DNA from: Oxytricha trifallax
Taxonomy: Eukaryota > Ciliophora > Spirotrichea > Sporadotrichida > Oxytrichidae
Length of the DNA: 64,000 nt
Assembly: GCA_000711775.1 (NCBI GenBank)
Contig: ARYC01001494.1
Location: forward strand, 22,075 to 86,074
Direction of reading: 5' to 3'
The notes under the pieces: model-generated
Database searches by the model: none
What the model was told of the DNA's origin: nothing
What the model saw: the letters and a program-made list of their open reading frames with translations, nothing else
Made by a program: the position numbers and the translations under genes
Shown: in pieces, positions 56,037 to 64,000 of the stretch
How the letters are laid out: each line of letters begins with the position of its first letter
Position numbering within the stretch: the stretch's first letter is position 1

Positions 56037-59000
56037 TCAATTCTTGTTGTATACAAATTATTTTTAAAAAAGTAAATTTTTCTTTTATAAATGGTATTTT
56101 AATTAGAAATCGAAGTAGTTGAGAGGCTCTCCAAGAATTTTGAACTTTAAAACATGTTTCCTACCTCCTTAAGTTGATTCCAATTAAGAATTTAGATGTT
56201 AGGCCGTAGCTAAATTTTTATCTAAATTTAGAGCTGTCTTTTAGGGGTCTGCGAAAGTTTAATCTATATATTTCCTTATTTCGCCTATTTATTTTTGCAG
56301 ATATGTTAGTTCTTTGATGAATTTAAGTAGATTTATTTAAAGAACTTCTATAGATTAATTAAATGAATTACAAAATTATGATTGATGCCATTGAAGGCCG
56401 TATGATGCTCTGGCAAGCCAAGTAAATCTTTATCTGACACTAAGAGAAATTGTAGGAAATATTTCTTTAACAGAAATTATTTGGGAAATTAAATTTAAAT
56501 CAATTATTCTTTATAAGAATTAAAAGGTAATATATTCTTTGAAATTTTACTCGTTTGAGATGTGCTATATAGAAAACTTAACGATAATATTATTAAGAAT
56601 CTAAATCTTAAATAACTTAAATTTATACTTTCATTCATGCATTTGCTTTTCATTATTCTAGACTGAATAATCTATATATTTTTAAACTGCATGTAGCATT
56701 TATCTAAAAGTATATAATAAATTAATTTAAATTTGATCATTATTAAGAATAATTAAGTTTGATAGTTGTAAATTGAAGATAATCATGTTTTATAATTAAA
56801 TATTCTTTATTCTTCATAGCTTCATTTTCGCGCTTTTAATCCTCTAATCTCTTATGAAATGGATCTTCGGACACTGGTTGTGAAAATAAAAGTAAAATTT
56901 TAATAGAAGAATTCTCAATATATTTACTGTATAACTCATTCATTATAATTAAATTACTCTTAGTATTTATTATGAAAATTCCTTCTCTAGTTGCTCTCTA
57001 CGCTGCTTAACCTCTAATTCTTGGTCAGTGATACTATCATTGAATGGATAAATTTCAAAACCTGGCAGCACTTTATCAAGCCTTATTTATCTCTTATTAT
57101 CTATATAGAAGTCTTCTGGTCTCATAAGAATATTTTCTTCAATTTCTTCAGTATTTTCAATTCTATTTAAATCTAAATTGAGAACATGTTATTATTTTTT
57201 ATGATTTTCTATTTCCATCTCCTTCTCTTTTTTTCTTCTTTTTTGTGCTTAATTTGCTATAAGACTCTAATTTTAATATATTAGAAATTATTTACGATAA
57301 GATGCAGTATTTTACTTTTAATATAGTTTAGTGGAGCAATTTCCTTATAAAAATCATATTTAATATTTATATAAGATATGCTCTAAATAGTATCAAGTTC
57401 AAAACTTTGCAATTTATATTTAAATTCTTTTTCTTAATTAACCTTTAAACTCTTTCTGATAAGTAACAAACTAAACAATCGCTCCTTAAGGCTTCTCAAT
57501 ATTTATCAGAAGATTTTAAATTTTCACAAATATAATTGATAAGGATTGCCAAACTTATTATATATAATGAAAAATAATAAGAGATTATTGCCAGAAAAGT
57601 AGAAATTATTCTTGGATTTCTTCTTGAGTTCTGTTATTCTCAAATCACTAATAGAACTGCGTTTAATTGTAGCTATGCTTCTTATGACTTTCTTTTATTA
57701 TTATGGCTTCATCAAGGTACTAATCAATGTTTCTATTTATAGTGTTATGCCTTTATTTAATTTAGATTTATTTATAAAATTTAAGCAAATTCCATAAAAT
57801 ATTTTTATTTGGTTAGTTTATATTGATAAGGATGCTATTTATTCATTCTTACCTAAAATATTTATGCAAAATATATCAAAACAAATAAACTTTCTTACAT
57901 TTTTAATTAATTTATTTTAATGTGCATCAGTTTGATAAGACTTTTCATCAATCTTTTAGGTTTTAAACTTTAAATTTCTTTCCCTCAGAGATTTAACTTT
58001 ACTCGTAATTTATTTATTCTCTTAATCATATTAATCAAGGGTCCTTATGATATCTTCAGCATCTAAGGAAAATAAATCTTCTTATTAGTCTGGTAAAATG
58101 ATTGGAGTTTGAGATCCTGAGATGAAATTATTGTTATTCTATTCGTCTATTGATTGATTTTTATTTTCTATTTAAAAAAAGTTAAGTCATTAATGATAGA
58201 TTCAAAGAAATTTTAGGGGCATTCACTAATTAATTAGTTTATATGCAGTTATATAAGAACTAGATTTTATGTTTAGGTATTATCATTTTCTTCTTCGAGT
58301 TTCTCCAATCTCTATCTCAAAAGGAATTAGTTCATTTAACCCTATAGAGTATTCTATGATTAAGATTTCTGTAATTAAGCTGTCAAAGGTCTGATTCTAA
58401 CATCAGTTTGCTTATTTAATAAACCTTAATTTTCAGCGTAATCTTCAAGCCTAATTCCAACTGATGTGATATTTTTATTGAAAGATTGAGATCTTTTCGA
58501 CAGTGACCCATTTTGAGTCTATTCTAAAGTTATAATAGTATAGCCATCTTCATCTAAGTTATTAACACTTTTCTCCAAGCTACCGAATCCTTAGTTTTAG
58601 ATTAAAATGTTATTACTGTTTAATTTATTTGGAGAAAGCGAATCTTATCTGTTTACTCCTTATATTTTATTTATATGCTGCTTAAATTCATGTGCCACTT
58701 AAAAGCTTTTCGAAGCCTCGACAATTTTATTTGCTCTAAGGCAAGCCACTCCTTTAATTTAATAAATTTCAAAAATTATTGATCAACAGGTTTGTAGTTT
58801 GTTTTTGTCATTTAGACTTTTTCTTGATAGTTCAAAGTGTTGTCAGTTTTTTAACTATGGTCATATCTTTACTTTCGTTCTCTAAAATCGTTTATATAAG
58901 AATCGATAGTGAATATTGCTTGTGAGTAAAGACCTATTTATATTTCCCATTATAGGCCATTTTATTTTATTCTTAATATATTTAGGGTAATTATACAGGG

Positions 59001-61306
59001 GATTGATTAGTATAGTGATATATATTTTACAGCATTTATAAATTAAATTTTAATGCTAATAATTCTTTATAAATTTTAAATTGAAAAAAGAAGCAATAAT
59101 TTCAGGAAAATATTTCATTTATAATAAAGGTTGAGACTTTATAACTTCAAGAATGCTATTTTGTTAAGATTTATAAACTTAGAGTAAATGAAAAAAATTG
59201 TGATAAATTTGTAATCAAGCATTACTGTAAGAACTTTTATTATTTTAGTATAAGATGTTTAATGATAAAATTGAAAATATTTAATTAATTAAAACTATTT
59301 AACAATAATCGATTCTCTTGTCAAGTGGTTCAACAATTATTAATAAAATTAATTTAATAATAATTAGTTCTTCTCTTCCAATTTGTTGATAAATTCTCAA
59401 CCCCTCCTTAAACATTGCTAACTTAAAGAGGATAAACCCCTTGTTAAATTTACAATTATAAGAAGATTAAGGGTACTCTGAAATGCCTTCCTCATATGAA
59501 TTTAAATCAGCTTGTAATTCTTTCATTAGTTACAATTTAATACCTTTATATAGTGAAAATCACTACCTTGCTCAGTAAATTAATTTGGTATATCTGATAA
59601 AGGGACCATCATCAGTTTTAATCTGAGGGGATCGAAAAATTACTCAATATCTTACACCCTAAATTTTTAGAAACCATGTGAAACAAGATCTACCTTAGGT
59701 CCATATTTTGCAGTAAGACGTCTCAGTCTAAAACCTGTTGATTAAATTTGAGATTCCTCATAGGATTTATTTTGCTCTAACAATTCATGCAATGAAGTAA
59801 TTCCAGTTCTCTAAGAATTCAGTAATGAAGCCAAATTATGATTTTCATTGAGTTAGTCAGATAAGTTAAACTTTGAAATGGTCTAATCTATTTCATCTTG
59901 GTTGTTATTAAAATTTTATAGTTGGTAATCGTGAAGAATAAGTTGTAAGTATTTAGTTAGAATTGAATGAAAAATCGAATTAATGAATATTCAAAGAAAT
60001 CAACCAACCTTGCTAAAAAGTGTTGTTTATAATAATATTCTTATAAATTTATAATTAAATATTTTTATTGATTAGATTTTAATGGAGTGGAGTTGCTTTA
60101 TGTATCTGTGTTGCTATATTTGTGGTATATACTTAGGCTTATGCTAAATATAGCATATAAGGGTCCTGTTTTTTATTTGAACGAGCTATTTTATCTAAAT
60201 TTGATATTTTTCATCATCTGAAGCAGCTCGCTAAATTTTATTTTTTTGTGAGCTGCTTTGTTTTCTAAATTTCTGATACTTTAAATCATCATTATTTTAT
60301 TGATTTGCATTTTTTATATAATGTATGCATTTTACAATAAAACTTATGTTTGGTTTTTCATTAAAAATCTTTATAATTAAAATGGATAGATTTTAAAGTT
60401 GTTACTTATTTTAGGAACATTTATATAATTTAGATTGTTTATTGCATACATTATATAAAAAGTGCAAATCAATAAAATAATGATGATTTAAAGTATCAGA
60501 AATTTAGAAAACAAAGCAGCTCACAAAAAAATAAAATTTCGCGAGTTGCTTAAAATGATGAAAAATATCAAATTTAGATATGATAACTTGTTCAAATAAA
60601 AAAGCAGGACCCTTATATACTATATTTAGCATAAGCCTAAGTATTGACCACAAATAATCAACACAGATACATAAAGCCACTCCACTCCATTAAAATCTAA
60701 TCAATAAAAATATTTAATTATAAATTTATAAGAATATTATTATAAACAATACTTTTTAGAAAGGTTGGTTGATTTCTTTGAATATTCATTAATTCGATTT
60801 TTCATTCAATTCGACCTAATTCATTAAGCTCAATAATTTTCTGTTTTTTATATATGAATATAGATTTTTACCAAAAAATTCTCGTTTCTAAAGGTACTTT
60901 CTAGCTTAGAGTAATTAATTTTATGTACTAACGGTTGCTATAAATCTGATAGTTAAAGTGGTTATTCTTAATTAAAATTATCTTAATCCCTTTCAATTTT
61001 TTCAAGATAGATTGGACTCTAGTCTTTCGAGTAATTGCTAACTTTATTAAAATCTTCGTTTTAATAAATTTTAGGGACCTGCTGTTTGAGGTCTGTTCCG
61101 TTTTTGTAAATCTTTTACTGGCTTGTAGATTTTACATGCTGCCCTTGATAGAGCAGATTTGGTTTAATTTGGATTACTGTTAGATGAGAGGATTAACCTA
61201 ATCGTCTTCTTGATACATAAATACAAAGTCACTTTCAATTAGAGTGTCTGCTTCTTCAGTTTGGATAATATGAGTAATTAGAATAATAAAAATCATAAAT
61301 ATCATT
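56037..61306 (-). CDS. Secreted or membrane-targeted TPR/coiled-coil protein (one or two genes)
   Basis: Starts at 61304-61306 with a hydrophobic MIFMIFIILITHIIQT, like a signal peptide. The frame is open to the palindrome at 60812, and deleting 59958-60812 rejoins it in frame (NELGRI-LTKYLQ). A TPR-like motif is at about 59500-59390 (YNCKFNKGFILFKLAMFKEG) and another at about 58770-58690 (FEIYQIKGVACLRANKIVEAS). Then follow a Gln/Asn/Ser-rich region (58640-58040), a coiled-coil-like region (57500-57000) and a C-terminal exon (56440-56037) ending HVLKFKILGEPLNYFDF, TGA at 56037-56039. A frame change near 58800 and another near 59530 are unexplained. An alternative start at 58950 (MGNINRSLLTSN) could make this two genes. 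Family not named. Confidence 0.5.
59958..60812. mobile_element. Giant palindromic IES/foldback element
   Basis: Left arm 59959-60330 and right arm 60443-60812 are inverted copies over about 370 bases with few mismatches, around a 112-base centre. AATT occurs at both edges as a possible pointer. No coding capacity. It interrupts the TPR/coiled-coil gene, and deletion with one AATT keeps the frame. Confidence 0.8.
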
Positions 61307-61459
61307 TTTATTATATTAAATAAACCTATAAGATTAATTTTCATAATAAAAATATACAAGAGTTAAAAATTGATCCAAGCCACTTCTATATACTAGCTCT
61401 TTATTCACTATATAATCTTTACCTTATAATTAATTATATAAAACCCTTTATTTCAGTTT

Positions 61460-61642
61460 AAATTTACGTCTCAGCACCTATATTTTCCATAAATGTGGTC
61501 TATCCTACTTTTTCTAATTAAGCTTTCCTTTTCTTGTTCTTTTCAGTATCAATTTTATTTCCAGTAATAACGTATTAAGCAATTCCATAATCCATATTTG
61601 CATTTTTTGAAAGAATTATTGATACTCTTAAACTTGTTAGAG
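61460..61642 (-). pseudogene. Rab-like small GTPase fragment, cut by TBE copy 4
   Basis: The minus frame contains an NANMDYGI..YVITGNKID segment, matching the Rab G4 region (GNKxD), followed by a helix and TFMENIGAET, where Rabs have the G5 FxETSAK motif. The P-loop, switch regions and WDTAG motif would lie beyond the TBE, outside the window. The G5 sequence is altered, so this may be a diverged or dead copy. The TBE target ATT (61643-61645) directly abuts the coding sequence. Confidence 0.5.
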
Positions 61643-61726
61643 ATTCAAAACCCCAAAACCCCTTAATGAGGTTTATAAGTGCTTTGATTTGTAGGGAATT
61701 TGTTAGGGGTTGGGGTTATTAATTAA

Positions 61727-62800
61727 ATGCGAGACAAAAATTACAAGCTTTTGGGGTCTATTTATGATGAAGAGTATATAGATTTAGTGTTTAAACTGCG
61801 TTATGGATGTGATATATACAGTGAATAACTCAAACCAGTACTGAACTATAAGTCAATTGCACTGCTCTTAAGCGTAGTCCCTCAACTGTTCGTTCTCACT
61901 GCTTGAAAGGTGTAATTAAAACAATAATAGCTGAATTCTTACCCTAAGAGGAAGTCTAAGTTTCTATAAAAGCATATTGACTATCTTATTAATGAAAAAA
62001 CTTTGAAGTATTGGGCTCACTTCTCTCTCGACTAACGAGCTAAATGTTTCATCGCCAGTTCCCTGAGTTGAAGATCTCCGCATAGTCTGTTGCAAACATT
62101 TATAAACGAAACGGTATCTCTTACAAAGGTGTAAATCGTATCAAGAGAGTAATTGATTTCACTCTGCCATTTTACAACAACAAATTAAATTATATTTATA
62201 ATTAAATGCAGAGAGCCTAAAGAATAATATTAAGTTTATTCATGCTGACGAGGCTGTGTTTACTTCAACACTTTCATCTAGAAATCTTGGTATAAGAGGC
62301 ATAGCAACATAGAAGTATATGACTAGAAAGTCAAGGTATAAACAAGGGCAATTCTTGGAGGAATTAGCGAAGATACTGGTTTAGAAACTTATCTTATTCA
62401 TCCTCGCTCTATTAAGACAGAGCAGTATATAAAGTTATTAGAACAGCTGAGAGAGAAGTACCCTGAATAAGAGATTATACTACTCGTTGATAATCTTTCT
62501 GTTCATAAGACCAAGAAACAAGGAAGAGTTATGAACAACTAAGAATAACACCAGTCTTCAACGTACCTACAGTCCATAGTTTAATGCAATTGAGTTCTAC
62601 TGGGGAATACTAAAGGTCATTACAAGAAACTGCTGCTATACCACTTGATGCATGACCTACCTATCGATACAGTAGACTTTATTAAAACCTCAGCGAAGAG
62701 AGTAGATAATTAATTGGCTTAAAAGTGTGCTAAAGAAGGAAGAGTGAATGTATATAAATAAGTTTTGTAGTAAGTTAATGAATATATAAGTCACATTTAA
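61727..62800 (+). pseudogene. TBE copy 4 transposase, broken
   Basis: Starts at 61727 (MRDKNYKLLGSIYDEEYID). The first Asp is in FIHADEAVF, then HPRSIKTEQY, the second Asp is in LLVDNLSVHK and the Glu block in the region equivalent to NAIEFYW. Several single-base losses (for example near 61868, 62035, 62260 and 62520) break the frame. Same family and length as copies 2 and 3. Confidence 0.82.
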
Positions 62801-63578
62801 AATTCTTTAGAGAGAGCTGGCTTCTCTTTCTTTTCTTCTATTTCTTGCTTCCCTCCTCCTAAGTTTCTTCTCTTGCTGCCAGCTCCTGCATCTATGTTCA
62901 TTGACTCAAGAGGCTAAATATTTGAATAAAGTCTCTTGCTAACTTCATACTTTGTCTGCGACTTTCGCTCTCTGGTAAGCTTGCTCTATTCCTTCATCAA
63001 GAAGATGCCAGTAACAGATTTTTCTAAAAAGTTAAACTACAAATCTTACTTGAAATATAAGGGTGCTTCTGCAGCTCTGATAGCCAGCTCTCACTTATCT
63101 TTATCCCCTGTTTATCCTTATCTTCTGAAGAGATGCTGTACCTTTTCTTATGAGATTCTTGAATAATTTCTTTTAAGTAATCACTTTTGATAGTTGCAAG
63201 TATGCCAAAGAAATAGTTTCTTTCAGGTAGTTTATTTGACAACTGCTTCTTTGTAGGCAGGTATGCGAAACCTCTGGGTCATTCATAGCATCATCGTATA
63301 AGTTAGTCACTGAGATTTCTGGATAGTTTGGAATCTCTGCAAACTTTACATCTCTTAAGTTTTCAATGCTTCTTCTCTTCGCAGAGTATCGCCCTTAGAA
63401 ATGAAATTTTGGTACCTTCCATCGTTGGCAAGAACTTACCAACTACATAATCAAGATGAGTTACTATGAGTTCATTACCTTGCTGCACCAGGTAGCGGTG
63501 CAAATCCTCCTTGCTTCTAAATCTTTGAATTAATTCTTGCGCTTGCACTCTTTTCATTACATCATTCATTGACTCCAT
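62800..63578 (-). pseudogene. TBE copy 4 small gene, nearly intact
   Basis: Starts at 63576-63578 (MESMNDVMKRVQAQEL). Conserved blocks are FLPTMEGTKISFL, NYPEISVTNLYDDA, LSNKLPERNYFFG and HKKRYSISSED, then a 26-base intron at 63024-63049. The spliced frame continues GIFLMKE, then KRLYSNIQPLESMNIDAG and a Lys/Glu-rich end, stopping at TGA near 62800. A one-base loss near 63372 (EEKKHxx) and another near 63265 break it. The tail is the clearest of the four copies. Confidence 0.78.
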
Positions 63579-63639
63579 CTTGTTTACAGATCTAAGAAAT
63601 GATATTCAAATTTAAGTTTATTGATTTCAATTATATACT

Positions 63640-64000
63640 TCTGTTAAACTTATTATTAAATATGGGCATCCTATAGGAGGTCAACCTCTTAGAAGGATAC
63701 GGAGAAGGTTTTAAGAACTGGTTTCAAACTTGAGAGATTGATATCAATTTCTACTGTTATAGTTCCATATTTTTTAAATTTAAATTGGTACGTACTTAAT
63801 TAGGAGCAGCTCCTAAAATGCTAGTACTTAATTAGGAGCTTTAATTAATGCTAGTACTTAATTAGGAGGACCCTAATTTTAATCATAAAATGACAAAATA
63901 CCTCCTAAAACAGTACGTACTAAATTAGGAGCACCTCCTAAATTGGTACGTGCTATAATCAACTTATTATTAATAGTTAAAATGGTTACTTTCTCACCTA
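63640..64000. promoter_or_regulatory. TBE copy 4 divergent spacer with TAATTAGGAG/GTACGTAC motifs
   Basis: Near-identical (inverted) to the copy 1 spacer at 5700-6000. Contains repeated CTTAATTAGGAG and TAGTACTTAATTAGG units. The window ends inside it, before the kinase gene. Confidence 0.4.

Larger units (their letters stand above)
61646..64000. mobile_element. TBE: TBE transposon copy 4, 5' part only (window ends inside)
   Basis: Left telomere repeat at 61646, ATT target at 61643-61645, and an inverted repeat like those of copies 1 and 2. It contains the transposase (plus), the small gene (minus) and the start of the divergent spacer. The kinase gene and right end lie outside. Closest to copy 1 in the small gene and spacer. 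Confidence 0.92.

Overview
This window looks like germline (micronuclear) DNA of a spirotrich (stichotrich) ciliate of the Oxytricha/Stylonychia type. TAA and TAG are read through as glutamine in every convincing gene, TGA is the only stop, AT content is very high, and there are four telomere-bearing (TBE) transposons whose ends are the C4A4 telomere repeat CAAAACCCCAAAACCCC. Genes are split by GT-AG introns and by segments bounded by short direct repeats (pointers or TA) that behave like internally eliminated sequences (IES). No CRISPR, rRNA or tRNA was seen.

Layout. 336-3783: Ser/Arg-rich RRM (CELF/Bruno-like) gene with a TA-bounded foldback element. 4043-8604: TBE copy 1, lying in a truncated member (8608-9556) of a Rep/SF3-helicase element family and itself hit by a short insertion at 7283-7871. 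9722-12230, 17440-18945, 22770-24495 and 26037-27790: four related C2-domain genes with shared intron positions, two on each strand, interleaved with a carboxypeptidase fragment (12885-13340), an N-myristoyltransferase 3' fragment (14222-14693), unidentified coding pieces, large palindromes and a small Cys-rich gene (25588-25863). 27832-32130: TBCK-like gene (pseudokinase, TBC, rhodanese). 32500-38112: tRNA-dihydrouridine synthase (DusA-like) gene on the minus strand, interrupted by TBE copy 2 (33777-37892). 38570-40956: coiled-coil gene (minus). 41110-52190: long Q/N/S-rich coiled-coil gene (plus) interrupted by a 1.9-kb Rep/SF3-helicase element (41916-43838) and by a foldback element holding TBE copy 3 (47600-51757). 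52445-53425: thioredoxin-like gene with two IESs. 53615-55631: cyclic-nucleotide-binding gene (minus). 56037-61306: TPR/coiled-coil gene (minus) interrupted by an 855-bp palindrome. 61460-61642: Rab-like GTPase fragment cut by TBE copy 4 (61646 to window end).

How it fits together. The window is host genes peppered with elements that must be removed to make a working somatic genome. In several cases (1004-1396, 33777-37892, 41916-43838, 59958-60812) deleting the element and keeping one copy of the flanking repeat rejoins the host reading frame, read directly from the sequence. Each TBE has a transposase (D,D34E), a small conserved protein on the opposite strand, and a zinc-finger/kinase protein. 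Many copies carry frameshifts or in-frame TGA, so much of the region is decaying. The two observations I rate highest are the Rep/SF3-helicase elements with TA-flanked inverted repeats, and a 26-nt intron at the same place in the small gene of all four TBEs, which extends that protein well past its apparent stop.
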